This document shows, piece after piece, positions 1 to 11,315 of a DNA stretch of 39,635 bases. This DNA comes from Flavobacteriales bacterium (GTDB lineage: Bacteria > Bacteroidota > Bacteroidia > Flavobacteriales_D > Sanyastnellaceae): assembly GCA_947464415.1 (NCBI GenBank), contig CANHWU010000008.1, positions 1-39,635 of the forward strand, given 5' to 3'. A program made the position numbers and the translations under genes. Numbering within the stretch: the stretch's first letter is position 1; each line of letters opens with the position of its first letter. The notes under the pieces are model-generated. The model was not told the DNA's origin. It worked only from the letters and a program-made list of their open reading frames with translations, and did no database searches.

Positions 1-1
1 G

Positions 2-904
2 AACAAAATCCACTGGATGTCCGTGGAAGAGGCAGTGGCGGCCACCCAAAAAGAACCACGAAAAATCATGGTCGATGTGTACACCCAATGGTGTGGACCG
101 TGCAAAATGATGGCGGCTCAAACCTTTACCCATCCTGATGTCGTCAACTACATGAATGAAAAATACTATTGCGTGAAGTTTGATGCAGAGTCCGGAGATT
201 CGGTTCGTTTCGACGGAAAGACTTTCAAAAATCCAGAATTTAAAAAAGGAGCTACTGGAAGGAATTCTGTTCATGAATTAACAATGTATTGGGGTGTTTC
301 GGCTTATCCTACTCTTTTGTTTTTCGACGAAACAGCTAAGGCGATTGCCCCCATCACCGGTTTTCAATCCGTAGAGAACTTTGAGATTTTTGCAAAGGTT
401 TTTGCACAAAACGACTATAAAACTATTCAAACACAAGAAGATTGGGCCAACTACCAAAAGAATTTTGTGCGCACCTGGAATGCTACTCCAGCTCCGGAGA
501 AAAAAACAGGCCCCTCCCCTCTTGAAGAGTCCTTTGATCCAATAGATACAATTGCACCCCATTCATCTCAAAACCCATCCGCTCTGGACGAAACCATTTT
601 TGACGTAGCGGAAGTGAATCCAGAATACATCGGAGACGTGAATAAAGACATTGCAAAGAACGTTGTCTATCCCGATCGCTGCAAGGAGGTAGGCATACAA
701 GGAACGGTCTACGTTCAGTTTGTGGTGAACAAAGTGGGAAATGTGGAAGATGTAAAAATCTTACGAGGCGTTAAAGGAGGAGCAGAGTTGGAGATCGCAG
801 CTATTCAAGCCGTCAGAAAACTGGGGAAGTTTAAACCGGCGATGCAAAATGGAGAGACTGTGAAATGCCGCATGACCGTTCCCATTAAATTTGCGTTGCA
901 ATAA
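2..904 (+). CDS. Thioredoxin-fold protein fused to a TonB C-terminal domain (5' partial)
   Basis: [13 protein letters not shown] thioredoxin active site; C-terminal [37 protein letters not shown]...[21 protein letters not shown] is TonB_C-like. The frame is open to the window edge ([11 protein letters not shown]), so the true start is probably outside the window. Confidence 0.85.
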   Translation, partial: NKIHWMSVEEAVAATQKEPRKIMVDVYTQWCGPCKMMAAQTFTHPDVVNYMNEKYYCVKFDAESGDSVRFDGKTFKNPEFKKGATGRNSVHELTMYWGVSAYPTLLFFDETAKAIAPITGFQSVENFEIFAKVFAQNDYKTIQTQEDWANYQKNFVRTWNATPAPEKKTGPSPLEESFDPIDTIAPHSSQNPSALDETIFDVAEVNPEYIGDVNKDIAKNVVYPDRCKEVGIQGTVYVQFVVNKVGNVEDVKILRGVKGGAELEIAAIQAVRKLGKFKPAMQNGETVKCRMTVPIKFALQ

Positions 905-938
905 TTAGCCATTTTTTTGGCATTTCAAGAAATAATTG

Positions 939-946
939 TATATTTG
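939..946 (+). promoter_or_regulatory. Bacteroidota -7 box TATATTTG upstream of rplS
   Basis: Exact TAnnTTTG match 30 nt before the rplS ATG, with TTTTTTTGG about 19 nt upstream as a -33 candidate. Confidence 0.65.
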
Positions 947-975
947 CACCCCTCAAAAGGGTAAAACTTAATGTT

Positions 976-1335
976 ATGAATCGCATCAAAGAACTAGAAA
1001 AACAATTGAATCCTGCTCGTGAATTCCCCGCGTTTCAGGCAGGAGACACCATATCGGTTACCATCAAAATCAAAGAAGGTAATAAAGAGCGTCCACAAAC
1101 CTTTACAGGTGTTGTGATCCAACGTCGTGGTACTGGTTCAACTGAAACTTTCACCATTCGCAAAATGAGCGGTGGCGTGGGTGTTGAGCGTATCTTCCCT
1201 TTCAATACTCCTTTCATTGAGAGCATTGAAGTGAATAAGAGAGGTAAAGTTCGTCGTGCACGTATTTTCTACTTGCGCAGCTTAACAGGCAAGGCGAGCC
1301 GTATCCAAGAGCGCAAGCAAGCCGTTGTTGCATAA
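976..1335 (+). CDS. rplS: 50S ribosomal protein L19
   Basis: [67 protein letters not shown] is typical L19. Confidence 0.98.
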   Translation: MNRIKELEKQLNPAREFPAFQAGDTISVTIKIKEGNKERPQTFTGVVIQRRGTGSTETFTIRKMSGGVGVERIFPFNTPFIESIEVNKRGKVRRARIFYLRSLTGKASRIQERKQAVVA

Positions 1336-1357
1336 TTCAAATGAATACAAATATAAA

Positions 1358-1383
1358 ATCCCGCTATCGCGGGATTTTTTTTT
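1358..1383 (+). terminator. Rho-independent terminator after rplS
   Basis: ATCCCGC-TATC-GCGGGAT perfect 7-bp stem followed by a T-tract. Confidence 0.9.
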
Positions 1384-1396
1384 GACCTTTGCTAAC

Positions 1397-2125
1397 ATGA
1401 AACCCCTCTTAGAGATTATCGCCTCGAACCTTGAGCATGTGAGTCAAGCCCAACAATCAGGCGCCGACCGAATAGAATTGTGCGCTGCGCTTAGCGCTGA
1501 TGGCATCACTCCCTCTCATGGCTTTGTGCAAAGCGCTATTAAACAAAGTACCCTTCCAATCATGGTCATGATTCGCCCACGTGAAGGAGATTTTCAATAT
1601 TCGGAAATTGAAATTGAATCGATGAATCAAGACATTGAATGGGCCAAAAAATGCGGAGCCATGGGAATCGTGATCGGAATATTAGATGAGCATCAAAATG
1701 TCCGTAAAGACGTCCTCAAGAAGTGGGTGCAGGCTGCGTATCCCATGGAGGTAACTTTTCATCGCGCTTTTGATGTTACACAAGATCCCTATCAAGCGTT
1801 AGAAGATATCATTGCATGCGGATGCACGCGCATTCTCACTTCTGGTCAAGAATCTTCATGTATCCTAGGTAAAACGCTAATAAAAGAGCTCCAAACCAGA
1901 GCGGGCCAAAGAATCACCATCATGGCCGGAGCGGGCATCAATGGCACTACCATTGGAGACATCATGGATGCAGGTATTTATGAGTATCACATGAGTGGAC
2001 ACCAAGTACGCGTAGGAAGCAATGCCCAAGAAAAGATGTTTGGCACCCACCCTACTTTACAGCTCAATGACATCCAACATGTGGCAAGTGTTTTATCTGC
2101 GTTGGCCCTTACTGAGTTGTCATGA
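1397..2125 (+). CDS. cutC: Copper homeostasis protein CutC family
   Basis: MKPLLEIIASNLEHVSQAQQSGADRIELCAALSADGITPSHG...VTFHRAFDVTQDP...RILTSGQ. The listed ORF start (1325) lies upstream of the rplS terminator; ATG 1397 is in frame and more plausible. Confidence 0.9.
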   Translation: MKPLLEIIASNLEHVSQAQQSGADRIELCAALSADGITPSHGFVQSAIKQSTLPIMVMIRPREGDFQYSEIEIESMNQDIEWAKKCGAMGIVIGILDEHQNVRKDVLKKWVQAAYPMEVTFHRAFDVTQDPYQALEDIIACGCTRILTSGQESSCILGKTLIKELQTRAGQRITIMAGAGINGTTIGDIMDAGIYEYHMSGHQVRVGSNAQEKMFGTHPTLQLNDIQHVASVLSALALTELS

Positions 2126-2733
2126 AAAACAAAATCATACAACTCTTACAAGGTCCACTTCCAGGACGAGAAGCCCATGCGCAGATTTGGTCCTATCCCC
2201 GAAACACCGTGGAAGAAGGCCTCGCATTGGAGCCCCCGCCACGCCCATCCGCTGTTCTGATGTTGTTAAGACAACGCCAAGAACTCGAGATTTTATTCAT
2301 AGTTCGATCAGATTTCGGTATTCACGGGGGCCAAGTAGCCTTTCCTGGTGGAAAATTAGAACCTCATGAAACACACGAGGAATGCGCGATGCGCGAGACC
2401 GCCGAAGAATTAGGCATTTTGCCACATCAATACAAACTATTGGGCGCATTGAGTCCTGTTTTTATTCCACCCAGTCACATGATTGTTTATCCCCAAATCG
2501 CCTGGGTGGATCATGAATGGGAGTGTCAACCCAACCATGAGATTGCCGATGTGTTTTGGTTTCCCATTGCACAATTGAAGTCCCATTGCATCGAGGAAAG
2601 AGAACATTATTTAAAGGCGTTTGATCGAGTTCAAAAGATCAAAGGAATACCGGTACGAAATTATTTTTTATGGGGTGCTTCTGCGATGATGACGCAAGAA
2701 TTGACTTTAGGAATTTCACTACTGAATAGTTAG
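2122..2733 (+). CDS. NUDIX hydrolase (CoA pyrophosphatase-like)
   Basis: Nudix box GGKLEPHETHEECAMRETAEELGI; overlaps the cutC stop by 4 nt. Confidence 0.9.
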   Translation: MKNKIIQLLQGPLPGREAHAQIWSYPRNTVEEGLALEPPPRPSAVLMLLRQRQELEILFIVRSDFGIHGGQVAFPGGKLEPHETHEECAMRETAEELGILPHQYKLLGALSPVFIPPSHMIVYPQIAWVDHEWECQPNHEIADVFWFPIAQLKSHCIEEREHYLKAFDRVQKIKGIPVRNYFLWGASAMMTQELTLGISLLNS

Positions 2734-2791
2734 AGCAAAATTGCCCAATTCTCATTGCTTAATGACATTTGTGCTCTCTACTCCCCTATCA

Positions 2792-3685
2792 TCACCCATT
2801 AAAGGCCAAAAGTGTCATCCATGCCTCATTCAATTTATTTTCATCTAGTAGCAATGCTGCACGCTGATGCAAGGCCTTCTCGAGAGCACTTGCATCACTC
2901 TCCAATTCCAGAAATAGATCAGCTAACTCCGTAAGTTTATATTCATTGACATCAGTCTCATTCGGGACAATTTCCGTATTCCCCAACATTCCAAGATGAT
3001 TACCTGTCAAAACTTTAGAAAATCGAATGTCCGATGGCAGTTGATCAACCCCAATGCCACAGCGTTCCAAGGGCTTAGGTACTTCAAACATACCGGCTCT
3101 TGCTCTGGAGTACCAATCCCCACCCATCCGGGCCACTTGATCAATCAAATACGGATCAATTCTGCCATTTCCATCCAAAACATTTTCGGCGATATGTATT
3201 TGAACAATCTCACAGATCACCAAATTACCCGCTCCTCCTTGATTACCCAATTCAACTATCTCCTTGACCTTGCATTCTAACTGCACGGGTGATTCTAACA
3301 CCCTTTTGGGTTTGACCAAAACGGAAGAAACAGCAGTGAGTCCACTTTTTACAAACTCACTGACTCCTTTGGGATATTCAGTACTAGAAAGTGACATCTG
3401 TTGCACCATGTCATAATTGACAATGTTAATGACACATTCCGAATGCACTTTCACATTCTCATAAGTGTGTTTTGTAGTATTATCTCTACCCCTTCTTGCA
3501 GGTGAAAAAATGGCAATCGGTGGATTAGCACTGAACACATTGAAAAAACTAAAGGGTGATAAATTATCTTTTCCATCCAAATCCAATGTGCTTACCAATG
3601 CAATTGGCCGGGGAGCTACAGCCCCGAGTAAATAGCCATGTATTTTGGCTACCGGAATGGATTGAGGGTCAATCGAAATCATCAT
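2792..3685 (-). CDS. Flavin reductase-like, FMN-binding split-barrel protein
   Basis: [46 protein letters not shown] is typical of the flavin reductase-like family. Confidence 0.85.
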   Translation of the reverse strand: MMISIDPQSIPVAKIHGYLLGAVAPRPIALVSTLDLDGKDNLSPFSFFNVFSANPPIAIFSPARRGRDNTTKHTYENVKVHSECVINIVNYDMVQQMSLSSTEYPKGVSEFVKSGLTAVSSVLVKPKRVLESPVQLECKVKEIVELGNQGGAGNLVICEIVQIHIAENVLDGNGRIDPYLIDQVARMGGDWYSRARAGMFEVPKPLERCGIGVDQLPSDIRFSKVLTGNHLGMLGNTEIVPNETDVNEYKLTELADLFLELESDASALEKALHQRAALLLDENKLNEAWMTLLAFNG

Positions 3686-4155
3686 AAATCTTCAGCTGAT
3701 TCTAATACTTTCCTTTTCAGTTCCTCCTTGAATGTTACTATTCGTTGGACTAAAAGATCATCGTGGGCACCCAAAATCTGAGCCGCCAAAATCCCGGCGT
3801 TTCTACCTCCATTCAATGCCACCGTTGCTACAGGCACTCCAGAAGGCATTTGCAATATGGATAAAATGCTATCCCATCCGTCAATAGAATTGGATGACTT
3901 AATGGGAACACCGATGACGGGAAGAGGAGTAATGGAGGCGGTCATTCCGGGTAAATGAGCGGCACCGCCAGCACCAGCGATAATGACCTTTATACCGCGA
4001 GAGTGAGCCTTTTGCGCATACTCAAACATTCGTTCCGGTGTTCGATGTGCACTTACTACTTGGGCCTCGTATGGAACAGCCAATGATTTCAACACTTCTG
4101 CCGCTTCCATCATGATCGGCCAATCACTTTTACTACCCATTATTATCCCAACCAT
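3682..4155 (-). CDS. purE: N5-carboxyaminoimidazole ribonucleotide mutase
   Basis: [21 protein letters not shown]...[13 protein letters not shown]...[15 protein letters not shown]. Start moved to ATG 4155 because a TATCTTTG -7 box lies inside the longer ORF. Confidence 0.95.
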   Translation of the reverse strand: MVGIIMGSKSDWPIMMEAAEVLKSLAVPYEAQVVSAHRTPERMFEYAQKAHSRGIKVIIAGAGGAAHLPGMTASITPLPVIGVPIKSSNSIDGWDSILSILQMPSGVPVATVALNGGRNAGILAAQILGAHDDLLVQRIVTFKEELKRKVLESAEDL

Positions 4156-4171
4156 ACCATTAGATTTTCCG

Positions 4172-4179
4172 CAAAGATA
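4172..4179 (-). promoter_or_regulatory. -7 box TATCTTTG upstream of purE
   Basis: Minus-strand exact TAnnTTTG, 16 nt before the proposed purE ATG. Confidence 0.55.
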
Positions 4180-4273
4180 CATCCAACCCCCATGGATGTG
4201 TGAACTCCTGCATCGAGTCCATCTAAAATTTCAATATTCTACAACGAAATCGCTAGAAATCAATAATTCAGTG

Positions 4274-4281
4274 TATATTTG
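4274..4281 (+). promoter_or_regulatory. -7 box TATATTTG upstream of rpsP
   Basis: Exact TAnnTTTG match about 50 nt before the rpsP ATG. Confidence 0.6.
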
Positions 4282-4331
4282 CCGCCGTTAAATAATTGTG
4301 AACCGGGTTTCGTACCCAAAATACAAACACT

Positions 4332-4889
4332 ATGTCAGTAAAAATTCGTCTTCAAAGACACGGTAAGAAAGGAAAGCCTTTCTTCCACATCGTAGCCGCA
4401 GACGCTCGTTCACCACGTGATGGTAAGTACATTGAGCGTATCGGAAGCTACAATCCCAACACCAACCCTGCTACCATTGATTTAGACAATGGCAAGGCAT
4501 TGACTTGGTTGCAAAATGGTGCTCAACCCACCGAAACCGCTCGCGCTATTTTGAGCTACAGAGGAGTATTGTACAGACTACACTTACAAAAAGGAGTGTT
4601 GAAAGGTGCATTGACCCAGGAGCAAGCCGATGCGAAGTGGAATGAGTGGAACTCAGGAAAAGAAGGGAAAATCCAAGCCAAGCGCGACGGATTGGCCAAG
4701 AGTGCAGAAGATGCCAAAAGAGAGCAACTGAAGCATGAACGTTCTGTCAACGAAGCGCGCATGAAAGCGCAATCAGAAGCTGCTGCCGCTGCAGTAGCAG
4801 AAGAAGCTCCTGCTGCTGAAGAGGCACCTGCTGCTGCTGAAGAAGCACCCGCAGTAGATGAGGCTCCTGCTGAAAACGCTGGAGAATAA
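4332..4889 (+). CDS. rpsP: 30S ribosomal protein S16 with Ala/Glu/Pro-rich C-terminal extension
   Basis: [43 protein letters not shown] is S16; long low-complexity tail. Confidence 0.97.
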   Translation: MSVKIRLQRHGKKGKPFFHIVAADARSPRDGKYIERIGSYNPNTNPATIDLDNGKALTWLQNGAQPTETARAILSYRGVLYRLHLQKGVLKGALTQEQADAKWNEWNSGKEGKIQAKRDGLAKSAEDAKREQLKHERSVNEARMKAQSEAAAAAVAEEAPAAEEAPAAAEEAPAVDEAPAENAGE

Positions 4890-4906
4890 TCATTGATCAT
4901 AAAATC

Positions 4907-4937
4907 AAAAGCCGTCCTTCCGTGGACGGCTTTTTTT
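4907..4937 (+). terminator. Rho-independent terminator after rpsP
   Basis: GCCGTCC-TTCCGT-GGACGGC followed by TTTTTTT. Confidence 0.9.
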
Positions 4938-4944
4938 ATTGAAT

Positions 4945-5475
4945 ATGGAAAAAAGCGAACTTTATTTTCTCGGTAAAATCACCAAGCTGCATGGTTATAA
5001 AGGGGAATTGACCGCTTGGTTGGATACTACTAATCAACTGGATTATTCGGGGTTAAAACATCTTTTCTTGTTTCAAAAAGATCGCATCACTCCTTTCGTC
5101 ATTGAAGAAGTGGGTAAAAAAACCAACAATACCCTCAAGCTGAAATTGGAGGGGCTCAACGATGAAAATAGTGCAAAACCTTGGGTGAAGGCAGAGATTT
5201 ACATCCATCCAGATCAGATCAGTGAAAGTGATTTGATGCGCGATGATGTACGCAGTTGGATTGGTTTTCATGTACACACCCCAGACCATCATCCACTCGG
5301 TGTGCTTGCCGATATTCAAGAATCTCCGGTGAATCCCCAGCTCGAAATCGATGTCAATGGCACCATCATTTTTGTTCCCATGCAGCCCCAATTTATTGAA
5401 ACCATTGATGCGGAGAAAAGAGAAATTCATTTGAATCTCCCTCCCGGATTATTGGAATTGTATTTAGAATCATAA
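4945..5475 (+). CDS. rimM: Ribosome maturation factor RimM
   Basis: LYFLGKITKLHGYKGELTAWLDT...PVNPQLEIDVNGTIIFVPMQPQFIETIDAEKREIHLNLPPGLLEL. ATG 4945 preferred over TTG 4939. Confidence 0.93.
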   Translation: MEKSELYFLGKITKLHGYKGELTAWLDTTNQLDYSGLKHLFLFQKDRITPFVIEEVGKKTNNTLKLKLEGLNDENSAKPWVKAEIYIHPDQISESDLMRDDVRSWIGFHVHTPDHHPLGVLADIQESPVNPQLEIDVNGTIIFVPMQPQFIETIDAEKREIHLNLPPGLLELYLES

Positions 5476-7104
<1,629 letters not shown>

Positions 7105-7144
7105 TTTGAAATATCGGCTTACATTAGTGGCACAAACTTTTTAA

Positions 7145-8098
7145 ATGAGAAACAAGATTTTTTATTGGGCATTGGCGCTCATCGCTTTGCAAAGCTGCAT
7201 TGCGCCTCGGTCTGTTATCAATTCTGGAAAAGTAACCCCCAAAGGCAATTTTGCTGTGGGCATACAGTACTCCGCCAATGTATCTACCGCTCCCTTGAAT
7301 TCGGTTAAAAATGTGGTGAAGGACAATATCGACAAGCTACCCGCGCTGTTGGACAATGCGAGCACCGATACCGTGGCTTTGAGTGCAGATTCCATTCAAT
7401 GGTTGAATGATAATTTAGAAAACATCGGACAAGGGGCTATTGCCTATGCGGCAGATCCTATTGGTGTGGGATTGGAGTATTACATTCGATATGGGGTAAT
7501 CGATCGATTGGATGTCGGCTATAAATATGCAGGCAAGGCGCATACTTTTGATGTGCAATATCAATTTATGGGATCTACAGGCAATGTGGATGACTTGGTT
7601 TCAGAACGCTGGTATGGCAGTGTGGGTGTGCAGTATTCTGGTCAAAAAGTTTCTATACCTACCTGGCTCACGCCCATCCAAAACACCATCGACTTTGATT
7701 TTAAGAGAAGAGATGTCATGGTGCCGGTGATATTCAGCAGAAGCTTTGGCAATGAAGAGGAATATGGATCGATTTCCTTTGGTTTGGTGATGAACTATAC
7801 CCGCTTGGACTACTCTACGTTCAATACAGACTTTGGTTCATACATCGATGAAAACGGACAAGTGGATGTACTGAAAATCAAGGCCATCAACAATACACAG
7901 AACATCTTTTCCTACGGAGGTTTTGTCAATTTGAAACTGGGCTACAAGTACTTTTATGTATTGCCATCCTTAGCGGTGTACTACCAAAATTACGGGAGTT
8001 TTCAAAACATCATAGGCCCCAATTTTCAATTGAAAGGAATGACTTTTGTCCCCACCATTGGTTTAAGAGCCCGTATTGGTAAGAGTTCTCGTCAATGA
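7145..8098 (+). CDS. Putative outer-membrane lipoprotein, beta-barrel-like
   Basis: Lipobox-like LIALQSC after a hydrophobic N-terminus; beta-rich aromatic C-terminal half. Confidence 0.6.
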   Translation: MRNKIFYWALALIALQSCIAPRSVINSGKVTPKGNFAVGIQYSANVSTAPLNSVKNVVKDNIDKLPALLDNASTDTVALSADSIQWLNDNLENIGQGAIAYAADPIGVGLEYYIRYGVIDRLDVGYKYAGKAHTFDVQYQFMGSTGNVDDLVSERWYGSVGVQYSGQKVSIPTWLTPIQNTIDFDFKRRDVMVPVIFSRSFGNEEEYGSISFGLVMNYTRLDYSTFNTDFGSYIDENGQVDVLKIKAINNTQNIFSYGGFVNLKLGYKYFYVLPSLAVYYQNYGSFQNIIGPNFQLKGMTFVPTIGLRARIGKSSRQ

Positions 8099-8538
8099 TT
8101 CCATTGAAGATTCGACTGCTTGTTTCATTGATTTTGTTGGTTGATTGTGTTTCAGGACAACAAAATTTACAACCCGAAAATGCGCAATGGTTGCGACAAT
8201 GTGATAGTATCCTCACTTTGAGTGAAGCTCAGCATCAATCCATTCTTCAAATATTACTTCATTTCCAATTGAAATCCGCTGAATGGGAAAACAAGAAACT
8301 GGAAAATAATCGTTCTGACCGAGACCCTTTGGAATGGGAAAAAAACGATCTTCAATTACAAGTCGAGAAAAAAGAAATGCGGCAACAGAAAGAAGATCAA
8401 ATCATCGCACTGCTCAGTGCACCACAAATTGAAATTTATCATCAGTCCATTGCTCCCCAAAAACCCAGCGTATTGCACATGGGATTGAAGCATGACAGAG
8501 CCAATTGTATCGTATGCGTAAAACCACCCTCACCCTAA
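8095..8538 (+). CDS. Small exported protein, possibly Spy/LTxxQ-like
   Basis: Signal peptide MIPLKIRLLVSLILLVDCVSGQ; LTLSEAQHQSILQIL and LLSAPQIEIYHQ; overlaps neighbouring genes (ATGA, then 25 nt). Confidence 0.5.
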   Translation: MIPLKIRLLVSLILLVDCVSGQQNLQPENAQWLRQCDSILTLSEAQHQSILQILLHFQLKSAEWENKKLENNRSDRDPLEWEKNDLQLQVEKKEMRQQKEDQIIALLSAPQIEIYHQSIAPQKPSVLHMGLKHDRANCIVCVKPPSP

Positions 8539-11315
8539 TCATCGTCCTGACATATTGTGCAGGCTTCGCTCAAAACGAACTCACCTCATGGGTCAATCCC
8601 TTCATCGGCACTGGAGGACACGGACACACCTATCCCGGGGCTACAGTTCCCTTTGGCTTGGTGCAACTTTCTCCTGACACCCGCATCGATGGCTGGGATG
8701 GATGTGGAGGATATCACTATTCAGATAACCTCCTTTACGGTTTCTCTCACACGCATTTGCAAGGAACAGGAGTAAGTGATTATGGCGACATTCTCTTTAC
8801 TCCGAGCAATGGCCACACCAAGAAGCAACAACATTGGCTTGATGCCGCGGCTCAAAACTTTGACCATGCCAGTGAAAAAGCAAGTCCAGGATTTTATTCC
8901 GTTGTACTTCCAGACAACCAAATCCAAGTTTCATTAACGGCCACTCCCCATTGCGGCATCCACCAATACCAATTTGCCAAAGGAGATACCGCCATGCTTT
9001 TCATCAACATGGCCTATCGCGATGAGTTACTTTATTATGATTTACAAACCATTGGGGATACCGTAGTCTATGGCTATCGTGTATCCAAGGGATGGGCAGA
9101 AAAACAATCGATTTTCTTTTACGCTGTTTTCAGTCATCCTATCGTCGGGCTAGATCAACTCAGTGAAATGAGCCATACAGAGTCCAACGGTCAGCGTCAA
9201 GACATCATTGAAATGATTCAAACTTTTCGTTTGAGTTTTGGACAGGTAGAAAACCTAACCATCCGAGTAGGACTCAGCGGCACCGATGTGGAAGGAGCCA
9301 AGAAAAACCTTTATGCCGAAGCGCCACATTTCAATTTTGAGCGCTATCGCCAGCAAGCTCAAGATACCTGGAATACCGTTCTTCAGAAAGCCACTTATCC
9401 TGACGGCGCTCCTAAAGACAAAAATGCCATCACCAATTATTACAGCGCCTTGTACCATTGCTACACCGCTCCCAACATCTGGAGTGATGTGGATGGAAGA
9501 TATATGGGGGAAGATTTAAAAATTCATACCGCCAAAGATTTTAAACGCTATACCATTTTTTCTCTGTGGGATACATTCCGAGCCTTGCATCCTTTGATGA
9601 CACAATTGGAACCCGAAGTAACATTGGATTTCATCAAAACCTTCCTCACCATTTATCAAGAAAGAAAAGAACTCCCCGTTTGGGAATTGGCCGCCAACGA
9701 GACCTATTGCATGATCGGCTATCACAGTGTACCCGTTATATTGGAAGCTTACGTCAATGGCATTACACAATTTGACACAGAGCTTGCCTTGAAGGCCATG
9801 ATCGATGCCAGCAATGGTCCCGAGCCAGAGAAGAAAAGATATGTGCAAAGCGGCTATGTTCCTGCCGATGAATTCAGTGAATCGGTTTCTAAAACTTTAG
9901 AATACGCTTATGATGATGCGTGTATCGCGGAGTTTGAGCGTTTGTTGCATGGTAAGAATACTGTGATTTATAAAGAGTACATTCGTCGTGCACAAAATTG
10001 GAAAAACGTCTTTGATCCAGAGACACATTTTATGCGCGCCCGCAGGAATGGAGGATTTATCGCTCCCTTTGATCCTTACCAAGTAGATTTCAACTATACA
10101 GAAGCCAATGCTTATCAATACTCTTTATTTGTACCACAAGATTTTAAAACACTGGTTGAGTGGCATGGCGGAGAAAATGGATTTTATGATTTTCTGCATA
10201 ATTTATTCAATGCTAAAAATCAAACGACTGGAAGAGAGCAAGCGGATATCACAGGCTTGATTGGCCAATACGCGCATGGCAATGAGCCCTCTCATCATTT
10301 TGCCTACTTGCACGTCTTAGCGGGAGAAACAGGGCAAAAAGAAGGCAAGAAAATCATTGAAAAAATCATTAAAGAGTTGTATCAAAACTCACCGGATGGT
10401 TTGTGTGGCAATGAGGATTGCGGTCAAATGTCCGCGTGGTTGGTTTGTGCGGTGAATGGCATTTACAAATGTGCTCCTGGTTTGGAAAAAAATTGGCTAT
10501 CGTTTTCCAAAAATAAAGTAACGAGAAAAGGTTCTCTGCATTCTACGCCCATCCAACTATCAACATCCACCATCATTGAAGAGGAGCTGATTGTACCCGT
10601 TCCCATCATTACGGGCCCTTCCATCAGCTTTGTAGATTCAGCGGTCATCACTATCCAATGCGCTACTCCTGTTCAAAGTATCAAAGTATCGCTGATTGAA
10701 GAGGGGAAACCCATTCAGACCTTTAACTATTATCAACCCTTTACCATTTACAATGCGTGTAAAATCATTTGTGTTGCTTTTGGAGACAACGATAAAAAAA
10801 GCCAAAACAGTGTTGCCATATACAACAAACGAGATGCGAATAAATCCATTGTTTCCATTGGTGATTATGACAACCAATATACGGGTGGAGGAAGAGAAGC
10901 CTTGATTGATGGAGCCAAAGGCGGTAAAGATTTCCGCACTGGCGGGTGGCAAGGATATTATGGAAAAAATTTGGAGGTCGCCATTGATTTGGGGAAACCT
11001 ACTGTTATCCAACAAATCAGCATTGGTGTGCTCCAAGATATCAAATCATGGATTTGGTATCCAAAATTGGTTGAAGCCTTTGGACAAAATGCCAATGGGG
11101 ATTGGGTGAAATTGGGACAAGTGGAGTGCACAGATCAGATCCAAGTATATGGCAACATGACCAAAGAATTGAGCATTGATCTTTTTCAATTCAAAGCCAT
11201 CACCTATCAGAAAATCAAATTGGTTGGGCATTCAGCTTTTGAGACGATTCCCGATTGGCACTTGGGAAAAGGAGGCAAAGTTTGGATTTTTGCGGATGAA
11301 ATCACGGTAAAGTAA
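8514..11315 (+). CDS. GH92 family alpha-1,2-mannosidase
   Basis: VNPFIGTGGHGHTYPGATVPFGLVQLSPDTRIDGWDGCGGYHYSDNLLYGFSHTHLQGTGVSDYGDILFTP and ALYHCYTAPN...FSLWDTFRALHPLMT are typical of GH92; signal peptide MRKTTLTLIIVLTYCAGFAQ. Confidence 0.95.
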   Translation: MRKTTLTLIIVLTYCAGFAQNELTSWVNPFIGTGGHGHTYPGATVPFGLVQLSPDTRIDGWDGCGGYHYSDNLLYGFSHTHLQGTGVSDYGDILFTPSNGHTKKQQHWLDAAAQNFDHASEKASPGFYSVVLPDNQIQVSLTATPHCGIHQYQFAKGDTAMLFINMAYRDELLYYDLQTIGDTVVYGYRVSKGWAEKQSIFFYAVFSHPIVGLDQLSEMSHTESNGQRQDIIEMIQTFRLSFGQVENLTIRVGLSGTDVEGAKKNLYAEAPHFNFERYRQQAQDTWNTVLQKATYPDGAPKDKNAITNYYSALYHCYTAPNIWSDVDGRYMGEDLKIHTAKDFKRYTIFSLWDTFRALHPLMTQLEPEVTLDFIKTFLTIYQERKELPVWELAANETYCMIGYHSVPVILEAYVNGITQFDTELALKAMIDASNGPEPEKKRYVQSGYVPADEFSESVSKTLEYAYDDACIAEFERLLHGKNTVIYKEYIRRAQNWKNVFDPETHFMRARRNGGFIAPFDPYQVDFNYTEANAYQYSLFVPQDFKTLVEWHGGENGFYDFLHNLFNAKNQTTGREQADITGLIGQYAHGNEPSHHFAYLHVLAGETGQKEGKKIIEKIIKELYQNSPDGLCGNEDCGQMSAWLVCAVNGIYKCAPGLEKNWLSFSKNKVTRKGSLHSTPIQLSTSTIIEEELIVPVPIITGPSISFVDSAVITIQCATPVQSIKVSLIEEGKPIQTFNYYQPFTIYNACKIICVAFGDNDKKSQNSVAIYNKRDANKSIVSIGDYDNQYTGGGREALIDGAKGGKDFRTGGWQGYYGKNLEVAIDLGKPTVIQQISIGVLQDIKSWIWYPKLVEAFGQNANGDWVKLGQVECTDQIQVYGNMTKELSIDLFQFKAITYQKIKLVGHSAFETIPDWHLGKGGKVWIFADEITVK

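Noticed and set aside
1325-1396. Extended N-terminus of CutC in the ORF track
   Set aside because: It overlaps rplS and contains the rplS terminator; the homologous start is ATG 1397.
4556-4900. Antisense Ala-rich ORF opposite rpsP
   Set aside because: A by-product of the GCT/GAA repeat tail of S16 read on the other strand.
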